The notes: generated from the sequence alone by a model not told the origin. Numbered from the stretch's first letter, positions 27,780-39,641 are shown. The stretch: DNA of 64,000 bases from Pseudomonas sp. WN033 (GCA_002287035.1 NSKG01000008.1:140078-204077), one strand, 5' to 3'. Program-made: numbers and translations.

Positions 27780-29705
27780 TCAGGCCAGTCCTGGTTTGCT
27801 TCGGTTCTGCTGCCAGACCATGGCGACCAGCAGGGCTGAAAATACGCCGCCGATCAGGGTCGTCATCAGCCCTGGAAAGCTGAAGGCAAAGCCTGCGGCA
27901 ACCATGGGTAGCCGTTGCCAGGGTTTCAGTAAACCCGCCCCGAGCAGGTAGCCCTCCAGACCGCCGGAAATCAACATGATGCCGATGATGATCGAGGGTA
28001 ATACGTAAACCAGTGGTGTCAGATCGCCCTGCAGAACCAGCGCGGGCTGGAACAGGAAAAACAGCGGCACAAAGTAGATGACAATACCCAGGCGCATGGC
28101 GGTGAAGGAGGTTCTCATCGGCCTGGCTCCGGCTATGGTGCCAGCCAGAAAAGCCGCGGCGCCGACCGGTGGCGTGATGGCCGAGAGCATGGCGTAGTAG
28201 ACGATGAAAAAGTGCACAGCAATGGTGTTCAGCCCGCCGACTTCAATAATGGCTGGGGCCAGGGTGACGGCCAGAAAGATATAGGCCACGATAGCGAGAC
28301 CGGCCATGCCCATGATGAAGCAGGCGATGATGCCGAACAGGATCACCAGAAACACGTTGTCGCCGCCCAGACTCACCAGGCCGGATGTCACCGAGCCGGT
28401 GACGCCGGTAATGGTCAAGGCGCTGACCACAAAGGCGATTGGCAGGATGATGGCGGCGGTCTGGGTGACCAGTACGCCGATCTGCCGAATGGCGCTGAAC
28501 AGGCGGGCGGGCGTGAGGCGGGTCTCCTTGCGCAGGAACGACAGGCCAACCATCAGGATGCAGGCGTACCAGGGTGTGTAGTACTCCCAGCGCATATACA
28601 GCAGCCCCCACATGAGAAAGAACATCACGAACAGGAAGGGCCAGCCGCTCAGCAGCACCTTGCGGGTGGAGGGCAGTTCCTCCTTCGGCATGCCCTTGAT
28701 GCCGGTGCGGGCGGCATAGGCATCGACCTGCAGGATCAGGCCGAAGTAGAACAGCAGTGATGGCAGGATCGCAGCGATCATGATCACCGCATAATCCACG
28801 CCGATGGTGATGGCCATGACAAAGGCGATGGCGCCCATTACCGGCGGCATGACCACACCACCGGTGGAGGCGCAGGCCTCGATGGCGCCGGCGTAGTGCG
28901 GCGGATAGCCGGACTTTTTCATCGTTGGAATGGTGATCGATCCGGTACCGGCGATATTGGAAAAGATCGAGCCAGACAGGCTGCCCATAAAGGCGCTGGC
29001 CACCACCGCGACCTTGGCCGGACCACCGCGATAGCGACCGAAACTGGCGTTGGCCAGGTCGATAAAGAAAGTGCCCGCTCCGGTCGCCAGCAGAATCCCG
29101 GCAAACACCAGAAAGCCGAGGATGATCTCGGCGACGATCTTGGTGGTGATGCCCATCATGCCTTCGGCGCGGAAGATGTAAGACTCCAGCATGTGGTCGA
29201 ACTGATAGGGCACGCCCATGATCAGCCCGGGGAAATGGTTGGCGACCAGCGGGTAGAGTCCGATCACCAGCACCACCAGCAGAAACGGCAGGCCGCCACT
29301 GCGCCGGGCCAGCTCCATCATCAACAACCAGACAACAATGCCCAGATACAGGCTGCTCCAGCCTGCCTGGACCATTTCCCAGGCGTTGGTGGCAAAGTAA
29401 AAGCTCACGGCCAAGATGGCGATAGCCGCGAGGATGTCATAAACCGGTATCTTCGACTGACCGGTCTTGGCAGGCAGGGCCAGAAAGGCGGCTGCGGCGA
29501 AGAAACCGATAAAGATCCAGTAGTACTCACCTTCGAGCATGCGTCGACCGTCCCAGGTCAAGCCGAAGATATAGGCTATCCCGGTGACCAGTCCGCAGAC
29601 GCTCAGTAGCACAAAGGCAATGCTCTGCCATGAATAGGTCTCACCAAGCCGGGTAACTTCGTTACTCGGTGCAGCTTCTTCAGCAGTGATGGTGTCGGTG
29701 TTCAT
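27780..29705 (-). CDS. TRAP transporter fused permease (4TM-12TM)
   Basis: 641 residues, strongly hydrophobic, combining the small DctQ-like and large DctM-like subunits as in the TIGR02123 TAXI-TRAP group. Conserved pieces include GSLSGSIFSNIAGTGSITIPTMKKSGYPP (about 239-267), ASTGGVVMPPVMGAIAF and MLSAITPPVGAAAFLAGTIAG. It drives sodium- or proton-coupled import of an organic acid delivered by the periplasmic receptor encoded just upstream. AAAGGATCACC precedes the ATG at 29705. Confidence 0.93.
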   Translation of the reverse strand: MNTDTITAEEAAPSNEVTRLGETYSWQSIAFVLLSVCGLVTGIAYIFGLTWDGRRMLEGEYYWIFIGFFAAAAFLALPAKTGQSKIPVYDILAAIAILAVSFYFATNAWEMVQAGWSSLYLGIVVWLLMMELARRSGGLPFLLVVLVIGLYPLVANHFPGLIMGVPYQFDHMLESYIFRAEGMMGITTKIVAEIILGFLVFAGILLATGAGTFFIDLANASFGRYRGGPAKVAVVASAFMGSLSGSIFSNIAGTGSITIPTMKKSGYPPHYAGAIEACASTGGVVMPPVMGAIAFVMAITIGVDYAVIMIAAILPSLLFYFGLILQVDAYAARTGIKGMPKEELPSTRKVLLSGWPFLFVMFFLMWGLLYMRWEYYTPWYACILMVGLSFLRKETRLTPARLFSAIRQIGVLVTQTAAIILPIAFVVSALTITGVTGSVTSGLVSLGGDNVFLVILFGIIACFIMGMAGLAIVAYIFLAVTLAPAIIEVGGLNTIAVHFFIVYYAMLSAITPPVGAAAFLAGTIAGARPMRTSFTAMRLGIVIYFVPLFFLFQPALVLQGDLTPLVYVLPSIIIGIMLISGGLEGYLLGAGLLKPWQRLPMVAAGFAFSFPGLMTTLIGGVFSALLVAMVWQQNRSKPGLA

Positions 29706-29776
29706 GGTGATCCTTTTTCAGGCCCGGTTTATGACGACGCTGGTCATGACAACCCTGGGTATGGCGTGCTTTTTGA

Positions 29777-30976
29777 TCAAAGACGGGTACGAAAGCCTTC
29801 CAGCCCGTGCGTGTGTTTTTCCACAATGGCCATAAAGGCTTGGTTGTTTCTGCCCGGCTGGATTCCCTTTTCTTTGGCCTCATCCAGGGCCGCCTGCCTG
29901 GCGGCGATCCAGCTGTCCATCTTCTTGATAGCTTCCTGATTCCAGCGGTCGTCTTCCTCGGTCCAGGCACCGATCTCCTTCAGGTAACGGACAGTGCCCT
30001 CATGAATGGGCAGAGGGGAGCGGTCCAGGTAGTCCCGGAACACCTCCAGGCTCATCCGTGTGGACAGCGGGTGGGAGCCCTTGTAGCGATCAAAGGCCTG
30101 GTGAAACCACTTGGCCAGGGTGTAGGCGAGAGCTTCGTCGAGATCCGCTGGTGCGGCGTAGAGGAAGTTTGAGGCCAGGCCGTCCACGCCTCTGGCGCTC
30201 GCAACGCCCATGGTGATGGGGCCGGGTACGGCCATGGGACTGTGCTCAAGGAAGCGTTGCCATCCCGCTTCGTCATCCAGATCCATGGCGAGCCAGCGAA
30301 TGCCACCTGGCGCACCTTCCAACTCGGCCATTACCGAACTGACTGATGCGCAATAGGCCACGTCGGCCCGGCCTTCAATAATCGACCGGCAGTTTTCGAC
30401 ATAACTGCTGGCGGCGATAAAGTTGAAGTGTGTGGCGCTTTCCTCCGGGGTCATACCCAGGAAAGCCGGGAGCCCGTCCCTGACGGTGGTCATCATCGGG
30501 ATCGAGAATTGCCCCTGGGCAACCCGCAGACCGCTGCGTTTGAGGTCGTCCATGCTGTGCAGGTCGGAATCGCCTGCGACGACGAAGGTCCATGGCGTAT
30601 CGTTGTGATGCCAGATGACGCGTTGTGGGACCGGCATCATAGTGGCGTAATGACCGATACCCTGGATTTGAAAGCGCAGTTCAGCAGCGGAGACCGAGCT
30701 CAGCAGCAGATCGCGCCGCTCGGTAAGGCGCCGATGCCGCTGGATTTCGCTGTCTTCCGGCACGACGCGGACGTTGGAGCCCAGTTCTTGCTGCAGCATT
30801 GGCCCCCAGCCATTGGTCGAGGCAAAGCTGCCGCTGGAGGTGCCGGGGGTGCCTATCACCAGCAGGTGCGGCATGTTGTAGGTGTCCGCATGGGCCAGGC
30901 TGGTGCTGCCAAATGCCAGCAGGCCTGCAAGCGACAAGCTTGCACTCAACCTGCTTTTGGGCGATGTGATTCTCAT
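29777..30976 (-). CDS. TAXI-family TRAP solute-binding protein
   Basis: 399 residues with a signal peptide ending SLAHA (about residue 30). The mature start LLVIGTPGTSSGSFASTNGWGPMLQQEL fits the TAXI receptor fold, in which a glycine-serine-rich loop meets the ligand. It is the first gene of the TRAP unit, 71 bases upstream of the fused permease. It is longer than the typical 320-350 residues, with a C-terminal helical extension. The ligand cannot be inferred; proximity to the ethanolamine cluster may be incidental. Confidence 0.88.
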   Translation of the reverse strand: MRITSPKSRLSASLSLAGLLAFGSTSLAHADTYNMPHLLVIGTPGTSSGSFASTNGWGPMLQQELGSNVRVVPEDSEIQRHRRLTERRDLLLSSVSAAELRFQIQGIGHYATMMPVPQRVIWHHNDTPWTFVVAGDSDLHSMDDLKRSGLRVAQGQFSIPMMTTVRDGLPAFLGMTPEESATHFNFIAASSYVENCRSIIEGRADVAYCASVSSVMAELEGAPGGIRWLAMDLDDEAGWQRFLEHSPMAVPGPITMGVASARGVDGLASNFLYAAPADLDEALAYTLAKWFHQAFDRYKGSHPLSTRMSLEVFRDYLDRSPLPIHEGTVRYLKEIGAWTEEDDRWNQEAIKKMDSWIAARQAALDEAKEKGIQPGRNNQAFMAIVEKHTHGLEGFRTRL

Positions 30977-31168
30977 GAGCCTCTCCGATCTTTTATTTTT
31001 ATCGTGATTGCTCGTCCCTGCTCTTCACTCACAACTGGCCAATCCAAACTACGGTTGATGCTCTGCCAGTGTCAATAAAGCGGGTCTACCATCAGGCTGG
31101 AGAAAACAGCGGATTCACGCGGTGAATGACAGGCAAGCTGACAGGTTTGTATTGTGGTAGTGGCTAGC

Positions 31169-31312
31169 GATCCGCGTGCGTTCTTCTTCACCCTTGGCCT
31201 GTTAGTGATTGGTGCGGTCTACTACTTCGGTTACAGCCGTAACCGTCTGGTGGCCAAGTCGGTTGACGAGGAGTTCGCTCTGCTGGCTCGGGCTGAGGCG
31301 GATCTGGCCTGA
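31169..31312 (+). pseudogene. Orphan C-terminal fragment of an ethanolamine permease paralogue
   Basis: 48 codons, beginning DPRAFFFTLGLLVIGAVYYF and ending at TGA 31310-31312, match the last part of the permease gene at about 27047-27193. The first 75 or so bases differ at about three positions; the rest is clearly diverged (NRLVAKSVDEEF against KHLVLKSADEEF), so it is a paralogue, not a recent copy. There is no start codon or upstream part. The MaoC and TRAP genes lie between the two, as if inserted or left by rearrangement. Confidence 0.88.
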
Positions 31313-31341
31313 GTCTGGGACGCAGGGCGTCCAGAGGGGGC

Positions 31342-31438
31342 GTTCCCACGCAGAGCGTGGGAACGATCGTGTAGTCGCTCACAGTTAGATGGCTCCCATG
31401 CTCTGCGTGGGAGCCGGGGCTGTGACCCTCCGGGTCAC
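31342..31438. repeat. CCCACGCAGAGCGTGGG-type palindrome cluster
   Basis: Three hairpins in a row: 31342-31364 (core CCCACGCAGAGCGTGGG), 31391-31415 (GGCTCCCATGCTCTGCGTGG and onward, the same core inverted) and 31422-31438 (GTGACCCTCCGGGTCAC). A half copy is at about 31601-31614. This is another REP family, also present at 40530-40550 and 52009-52032, and it surrounds the broken RAYT gene. Confidence 0.88.
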
Positions 31439-31575
31439 TAATCCCAGTGGTCCACCTCAATCAGTCCTTGTTCTCCGATGTAATTTCTAGCGCTCGAATA
31501 ACGCCAGTGCTCGGCCCTGTCCACATAGCCTCGTTTCACGGGGTTGAGATGGATATAGTCGAGTTTTTCCCGCAT
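31438..31575 (-). pseudogene. RAYT transposase remnant (C-terminal part)
   Basis: On the minus strand an ORF of 45 residues reads MREKLDYIHLNPVKRGYVDR and continues with AEHWRYSSARNYIG to a stop at 31438-31440. YIHLNPVKRGYV with its tyrosine and HWRYSSARNY are the C-terminal signature of REP-associated tyrosine transposases. The upstream HUH half is missing: the frame runs back into a REP half-palindrome near 31601. It is a different subgroup from the intact RAYT at 16 kb (which reads YLVANPLRAGLV) and sits among a different REP family, consistent with separate RAYT/REP pairs. Confidence 0.85.
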
Positions 31576-31623
31576 CACAGCTTCGCTGCATACCAACTCT
31601 GCGTGGGAGCCGGGTGGCTCATA

Positions 31624-32871
31624 TCAATCCCAGGTCAGTGCCCCACCAGTCTGATACTCGATCACGCGGGTTTCGAAGAAGTTCTTCTCTTTCTTCAGGT
31701 CCATGATCTCGCTCATCCACGGGAACGGGTTGCTGGTGCCTGGGTATTCTTCCTTGAGGCCGATCTGGGTCAGGCGGCGGTTGGCGATGAACTTGAGGTA
31801 GTCCTCCATCATCGCGGCGTTCATGCCCAGTACTCCGCGCGGCATGGTGTCGCGGGCGTATTCGATTTCCAGCTGGGTGCCCTGCAGGATCATCTGGGTC
31901 GCTTCGTCCTTCATTTCGGCGTCCCACAGGTGTGGGTTCTCGATCTTGATCTGGTTGATCACATCGATGCCGAAGTTCAGGTGCATGGACTCGTCGCGCA
32001 GGATGTACTGGAACTGCTCGGCGACGCCGGTCATCTTGTTGCGCCGACCCATGGACAGAATCTGGGTGAAGCCGCAGTAGAAGAAGACGCCTTCAAGTAC
32101 ACAGTAGTAGGCGATCAGGTTGCGCAGCAGTTCCTTGTCGGTTTCCACGGTACCTGTGTTGAAGGTCGGGTCGGAGATGGCGCGGGTGTACTTGAGGCCC
32201 CAGGCGGCTTTTTTCGCGACGCTGGGGATCTCGTGGTACATGTTGAAGATCTCGCCTTCATCCATGCCCAGCGACTCGATGCAGTACTGGTAGGCGTGGG
32301 TGTGGATCGCTTCTTCGAAGGCCTGGCGCAGGATGTACTGGCGGCATTCGGGATTGGTGATCAGACGGTAGACGGCCAGTACCAGGTTGTTGGCGACCAG
32401 TGAGTCGGCGGTGGAGAAGAAGCCGAGGTTGCGCTTGACGATGCGGCGCTCGTCTTCGGTCAGACCGTCGGTGCTTTTCCACAGGGCGATGTCGGCGGTC
32501 ATGTTGACCTCTTGCGGCATCCAGTGGTTGGCGCAGCCGTCGAGGTATTTCTGCCAGGCCCACTCGTATTTGAAGGGTACGAGCTGGTTGAGGTCGGCGC
32601 GGGCGTTGATCATCTGCTTGTCGCCGACCTGTACCCGTGCGGCAGCACCTTCCAGATCGTCGAGACCTTCCTGGATGTCGAGCTGGTCAAGCGCGGCTTT
32701 GGCGCGCGCTACCGCGTCGGAGTCGTCGGCATTAACCTGGCGGGCGTCTTCAACGGCGCTGCTGGCCTGGTCGTTGAGGGCGTTGTTGGCCTGGGCCGGT
32801 TGGGCGCTCTGGGCGGCCGCTGCCGGAGTGGCGGGTTGGTCTTCTTTGTCGAATTCGTCCCAGCTGAGCAT
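31624..32871 (-). CDS. nrdB: Ribonucleoside-diphosphate reductase, beta subunit
   Basis: 415 residues. The class Ia R2 fold is recognised from [55 protein letters not shown] (iron ligands Glu and His), [13 protein letters not shown] and [14 protein letters not shown]. It houses the diiron-tyrosyl radical used by NrdA. It has an acidic, alanine-rich N-terminal stretch of about 60 residues, longer than E. coli NrdB. GGGAG lies 7 bases before the ATG. It is downstream of nrdA in the same direction, separated by 307 bases that contain a large hairpin element, so nrdB may be processed or controlled separately. Confidence 0.95.
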   Translation of the reverse strand: MLSWDEFDKEDQPATPAAAAQSAQPAQANNALNDQASSAVEDARQVNADDSDAVARAKAALDQLDIQEGLDDLEGAAARVQVGDKQMINARADLNQLVPFKYEWAWQKYLDGCANHWMPQEVNMTADIALWKSTDGLTEDERRIVKRNLGFFSTADSLVANNLVLAVYRLITNPECRQYILRQAFEEAIHTHAYQYCIESLGMDEGEIFNMYHEIPSVAKKAAWGLKYTRAISDPTFNTGTVETDKELLRNLIAYYCVLEGVFFYCGFTQILSMGRRNKMTGVAEQFQYILRDESMHLNFGIDVINQIKIENPHLWDAEMKDEATQMILQGTQLEIEYARDTMPRGVLGMNAAMMEDYLKFIANRRLTQIGLKEEYPGTSNPFPWMSEIMDLKKEKNFFETRVIEYQTGGALTWD

Positions 32872-32911
32872 GGTGGGGCTCCCTTTTTGAATGAGTTCAG
32901 TGTCAGCCTGG

Positions 32912-33034
32912 TTGTCGCTGGGCTGTTCTGGACACGCTGTGAATACATCCCTGTACGCTCGTAGATGCCATCCCTGGCATCTAACGGTCCAGAACAGCCC
33001 AGCGGCAATCAGGCTACCTGGCTTCTGTGCAAAT
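32912..33034. repeat. 123-bp hairpin element, copy 1 (nrdA-nrdB gap)
   Basis: Arms CGCTGGGCTGTTCTGGAC (32916-32933) and their exact complement (32987-33004) enclose GTGAATACATCC-type sequence and an inner hairpin AGATGCCA-TCCC-TGGCATCT (32963-32982). A second copy at 51878-52000 has two paired substitutions in the arms that keep base pairing. Between nrdA and nrdB it could form a stable structure in the shared transcript. Confidence 0.9.
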
Positions 33035-33178
33035 AATCGGTGTCTCGTTGTTTCAATCGGTTCTCTACTGCAGCCTGAGCGCTAGGCGCCGTGGCTGCCG
33101 GACCCGGGAGCGTACCGGAGTACGTGACCGGGTTCGGCTGGCGCGGCAACAACGCGGGCGCCGCTCAGATACGTGCGT

Positions 33179-36061
<2,883 letters not shown>

Positions 36062-36085
36062 GGCGTCTCCTTGGCTTGGCCTGTA

Positions 36086-36101
36086 ACACTATATCTGGTT
36101 T
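36086..36101. promoter_or_regulatory. NrdR-box-like site 1
   Basis: ACACTATATCTGGTTT agrees with the NrdR consensus ACACWATATATWGTGT at about 13 of 16 positions. It lies 25 bases upstream of the nrdA start, as expected for a repressor site. Confidence 0.55.
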
Positions 36102-36237
36102 GGAGTAGCCCGGCGGCCTGAGCCGGCGGGCTTGAAACGGGCGCGCTGAACGCATTGCAGAGATGTTTCCCCAAGCTATTGACAAGACCTGGTTTTTTAG
36201 GTTTTTGGTCAACATATGGGGTTGGTCGCGCGTTTCG

Positions 36238-36253
36238 ACACAAGATAGTGTGT
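36238..36253. promoter_or_regulatory. NrdR-box-like site 2
   Basis: ACACAAGATAGTGTGT matches the NrdR consensus at 14 of 16 positions, including both ACAC and GTGT ends. It is 177 bases upstream of nrdA. The usual 31-bp spacing between paired boxes is not met with site 1. Confidence 0.6.
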
Positions 36254-36370
36254 ATTTTTACTCTGCGCAAGTCTGGGATTTATGCTGAATTTATGGCATG
36301 CCCCGGGGGCTGTGGCGGGCTTTGTGGCGTGGCGGCAGTAAGTACGCGGGTTGTAGCCATTGCTGGCGGT

Positions 36371-36386
36371 TCACTACATATAGTGT
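36371..36386. promoter_or_regulatory. NrdR-box-like site 3, near the rstA-like gene
   Basis: TCACTACATATAGTGT matches the consensus at 14 of 16 positions. It is about 310 bases from nrdA and only 114 bases before the start of the divergent response regulator, so it may act on either side. The rest of the 36062-36500 gap shows no further gene. Confidence 0.55.
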
Positions 36387-36500
36387 TCCGGTTTTGGCAA
36401 TGAACGTACCGCTTTCTGCCTGGTCGGGTTGTGGGTATTTAGCTACGGCGTTGCTACAATCGCCGCTCTTGTGGCTATGACGATGGCATTGGATACGGGT

Positions 36501-37217
36501 ATGGCGACTGATAGCGAACACATTCTGATTGTCGAAGATGACCACAAGCTGGCCGCGCTGATCGCTGAGTTTCTTCAGGCCAATGGCTTGCAGGTGGCCA
36601 TTGAAGCGGATGGGCGGCAGGCTGTGGGACGTATTCAGGCCAGCCCTCCGGCGCTGGTTGTACTGGATATTATGCTGCCAGGCATGGATGGCCTGGAGGT
36701 ATGTCGGCAGGTTCGTGAAGGCGGCTATGCTGGTGCGATTCTGATGCTGACTGCGCGTAGTGAGGATGAGGACCACATCCGGGGCCTGGAGTTGGGGGCG
36801 GATGACTACGTCAACAAGCCCGTCCGTCCGCAGGTGTTGCTGGCTCGCATTCGGGCACTGCTGCGCCGCAGTCAGGACTCCGAGCCAATGGGGGCTCCGA
36901 GTCGCCTGGAGTTCGGCAAACTGGTGATCGATCATGTGCGTCGTGAGGCCTGGCTGGCCGGTGAGTTGATCGACCTGACCGGTGCCGAGTTCGATCTGCT
37001 CTGGTTGCTGGCCAGCAACGCCGGTCGCATCCTGAGCCGCGAAGAAACCTTCATCGCCCTGCGTGGCATTGAGTATGACGGTCAGGACCGCTCCATCGAT
37101 GTGCGTATTTCCCGCATCCGGCCAAAGATTGGTGATGACCCGGATATGCCGCGGATGATCAAGACTGTGCGCAGCAAGGGTTACCTGTTTGTCGTGCCTG
37201 AGTCCGATCCCGCGTGA
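36501..37217 (+). CDS. rstA: OmpR-family response regulator (RstA-like)
   Basis: 238 residues from the ATG at 36501; the frame upstream has no family similarity, though an ATG at 36483 is possible. The receiver domain has the acidic pair EDD (12-14), the phosphorylated Asp56 in VVLDIMLPG and Lys in VNKPVRP. The C-terminal winged helix ends with LRGIEYDGQDRSIDVRISRIRPKIGD and KTVRSKGYLF, which closely matches E. coli RstA. It regulates genes with the kinase encoded next; targets are not evident here. GTGA overlap with the kinase gene shows one operon. Confidence 0.88.
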   Translation: MATDSEHILIVEDDHKLAALIAEFLQANGLQVAIEADGRQAVGRIQASPPALVVLDIMLPGMDGLEVCRQVREGGYAGAILMLTARSEDEDHIRGLELGADDYVNKPVRPQVLLARIRALLRRSQDSEPMGAPSRLEFGKLVIDHVRREAWLAGELIDLTGAEFDLLWLLASNAGRILSREETFIALRGIEYDGQDRSIDVRISRIRPKIGDDPDMPRMIKTVRSKGYLFVVPESDPA

Positions 37218-38812
37218 ACTCGATCTTTTTGCGGATTTATGGCGGCATGCTGCTGGTGCTGGTCGCCGTTTCGCTGCTGGCTTTGCTCAGTATTCGCATG
37301 ATCAATGATGTACGGGTCGAGGATTACCGCGAGCGGATCGCCAGCGGTACCTTTCGGCTGATGGCGGACAACCTGGAGCCCATGGATACCTCTGAGCGGC
37401 TCAAGGCCCTGGCGGTCTGGACCCGGTTGATCGGGGTGCCGCTGGAACTTAAGTCGTTGGCTGATCTGGGGTTGGAGTCGAGTGCCTGGGCCCGGTTGAT
37501 CCGGGGGCAAGTGCTGGTAAGGCCAACCGGGCCCCAACAGGTGCGGGTCTATAGCCTGGTTGACTTGTCTGAAGAGGTGGTGTTGACCACCGATATTCAG
37601 CGCATTTCCGAACAGTTGGGCCGGGCTACGTTATTTCTGATTGCTGATGAACTGGTCAGGCATCCAGAGGCGGACATGCCTGCGCGGCTGCAGCGGCTGC
37701 GCCGCGAGAAAGGTTTTGGTTACCCGCTACAGCTGACCCGGATGCACGAGTCTGATCTGGATCTGGATCAGATTCGCCGGCTCGATGAGAGCGATACCGT
37801 CATGGCGCTGGGTCCGGAAGGGGATTCGGTGCTGCTGTATCTGAAGATTCCCGACACCCAGTGGGTGCTTAGTCTGGGGCCGCTGTACCAGATGCGTGAC
37901 TACCCGCCGGAGATGCTGCTGATTACCGGGGTTCTGGTTCTTACCCTGAGCGGTCTGCTGATCTATCTGCTGGTACGTCAACTCGAGCAACGACTGATGA
38001 GTCTGGAAGCGGCGGCGACCGATCTGGCCCGAGGCAAGCTTGAGGCGCGGGTGGAGCCGCGCGGCAACGATGCAGTGGGGCAGTTGGGCAAGACCTTCAA
38101 TGATATGGCCAATCATCTGCAGCGGCTGATGCGCATTCAGCGGGAAATGATCGGTGCGGTATCGCATGAGTTGCGGACCCCTGTGGCGCGTTTGCGCTTT
38201 GGCCTGGAGATGGTCGAAACCGCGGGTAGTGAGGCGGATTTGCAGCGTTATCTTGAGGGTATGGATGCCGATCTGACTGAACTGGACAAGCTGGTGGACG
38301 AAATTCTGACCTACGCCCGGCTGGAGCAAGGGGCGCCTGCGCTGGTGCTTGAGGCGACGGATCTGCCAGCCCTGATTGACCGGGTGGTAGCAGAGTTGGC
38401 GCCACTCAAACCGGACATTCGGCTTGAGCACCGGGATCTGACTCATGGCGCCGGATATGCCGTGGATGCCGAACGACGCTACCTGCAGCGGGCGGTGATC
38501 AACCTGGTCAGCAATGCACTCAGGCATGCGAGCACCCGGGTTCGAGTGACCACGCTGGTGCAGTCGGGGCGCTGCCGGGTGATGGTGGAGGATGATGGCC
38601 CCGGGATTCCTGAAGCTTACCGCGAGCGTATTTTTACCCCGTTCCTGCGCCTGGATGACAGCCGGACACGCTCATCCGGCGGCTATGGACTGGGGTTGTC
38701 GATTGTACGGCGGGTCATCTACTGGCATCAGGGCCGAGCCCATGTGGAAAGCTCGGCTGATCTTGGAGGGGCCTGTTTTGTGCTGGAATGGCCGATGACC
38801 CGGCCAGTGTAA
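37214..38812 (+). CDS. rstB: Sensor histidine kinase (RstB-like)
   Basis: 532 residues from a GTG overlapping the response regulator stop. Two transmembrane helices (about 9-29 and 234-254) bracket a periplasmic sensor region of about 200 residues. A HAMP linker (about 255-305), the HisKA site AVSHELRTP with His318, and the HATPase boxes NALRHA, DDGPGIP and GYGLGLSIVRR follow. RstB of E. coli has the same build but about 433 residues, so the sensor region here is longer. The stimulus is unknown. Confidence 0.88.
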   Translation: MNSIFLRIYGGMLLVLVAVSLLALLSIRMINDVRVEDYRERIASGTFRLMADNLEPMDTSERLKALAVWTRLIGVPLELKSLADLGLESSAWARLIRGQVLVRPTGPQQVRVYSLVDLSEEVVLTTDIQRISEQLGRATLFLIADELVRHPEADMPARLQRLRREKGFGYPLQLTRMHESDLDLDQIRRLDESDTVMALGPEGDSVLLYLKIPDTQWVLSLGPLYQMRDYPPEMLLITGVLVLTLSGLLIYLLVRQLEQRLMSLEAAATDLARGKLEARVEPRGNDAVGQLGKTFNDMANHLQRLMRIQREMIGAVSHELRTPVARLRFGLEMVETAGSEADLQRYLEGMDADLTELDKLVDEILTYARLEQGAPALVLEATDLPALIDRVVAELAPLKPDIRLEHRDLTHGAGYAVDAERRYLQRAVINLVSNALRHASTRVRVTTLVQSGRCRVMVEDDGPGIPEAYRERIFTPFLRLDDSRTRSSGGYGLGLSIVRRVIYWHQGRAHVESSADLGGACFVLEWPMTRPV

Positions 38813-38822
38813 GGTTCTGGCT

Positions 38823-39446
38823 TTAGTTGCTGTGACCGTTAACCAGCAGACGGAAGGCCGTGCTGGCCGGCCCCGGATTGGGTTCGCGACCACAGATCAG
38901 GTCGCAGTAGATCGCCCCTTCACCAATCTTGATGATGTAGAACGCCAGGCTTTCGGCGTCCATTTCCGGGCTGATCAGGCCGGCGGCGATTTGCTGCTCG
39001 AACAGTTCCGTCCAGGTATCGATCAACCGCTGCTGCAGCCCGGAAATGTGCGAAGTGAGCAGTTGCAGCGCCCATTGCGGCTCGTTATGCAGAAAGTCGT
39101 GCAGCGGCTTGGCGTCGATCAGGGCGACATTGATGTCGGTATAGATCTGGGTCAGAAAGTCGATGCCTTTGAGGCCGGGTGTGGCCTCGGCGCGCTCAAT
39201 GGCCTGGTCGTAGATCCCCTTGTACAGCGACCAGAGAATTTCACCCATCAACAGATCCTTGTTGCCGACCCAGCGCATCAGGGTGGCCCGACCAATACCC
39301 AGCTCTTCTGCCAGCAGCGACAGGTTCAGCCGCCGCCCCTCCAGCCACCAGCGCCGGGCCATGCGAAAAGCGGTAATGGGGGTTGCCCGTTCATCCGACT
39401 TTCGCTGGGACAGAGCAAGGGCTAGCGGGGTGGGGGAGGTGCTCAT
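38823..39446 (-). CDS. TetR-family transcriptional regulator
   Basis: 207 residues. The helix-turn-helix (about 38-62, LNLSLLAEELGIGRATLMRWVGNKD) is TetR-like, followed by an all-helical ligand domain whose C-terminus (FYIIKIGEGAIYCDLICGREPNP) resembles the QsdR-type group. A palindrome ATGGTA-N10-TACCAT lies at 39492-39513, 46-67 bases upstream of the start, a candidate self-operator. The SDR gene upstream reads in the same direction and might be a target or partner. The effector is unknown. Confidence 0.85.
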   Translation of the reverse strand: MSTSPTPLALALSQRKSDERATPITAFRMARRWWLEGRRLNLSLLAEELGIGRATLMRWVGNKDLLMGEILWSLYKGIYDQAIERAEATPGLKGIDFLTQIYTDINVALIDAKPLHDFLHNEPQWALQLLTSHISGLQQRLIDTWTELFEQQIAAGLISPEMDAESLAFYIIKIGEGAIYCDLICGREPNPGPASTAFRLLVNGHSN

Positions 39447-39491
39447 GATGTGGCGGCCTGTTCAAGTGTTCAGAGTGTATTGTCACTTTCT

Positions 39492-39513
39492 ATGGTAGCA
39501 ACAACGATACCAT
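39492..39513. promoter_or_regulatory. Candidate TetR-type operator
   Basis: ATGGTA (39492-39497) and TACCAT (39508-39513) form a 6-bp inverted repeat with a 10-base spacer in the upstream region of the TetR-family gene. Assignment is by position and symmetry only. Confidence 0.35.
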
Positions 39514-39641
39514 GAGTAAAAGTGTACCAGGTGTGATCCATGCCAGGTTTGATGGCTTTGACATGATCTTGAGTCACACAATGAATGCACTTTTGGTCTT
39601 ATTTGATTGCTGAACGGAATTCGCTGTTGTCTCGGACGGGT

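Noticed and set aside
36209..36224. A fourth NrdR box (TCAACATATGGGGTTG)
   Set aside because: Although it lies about 29 bases from site 2, only about half of the consensus positions match.
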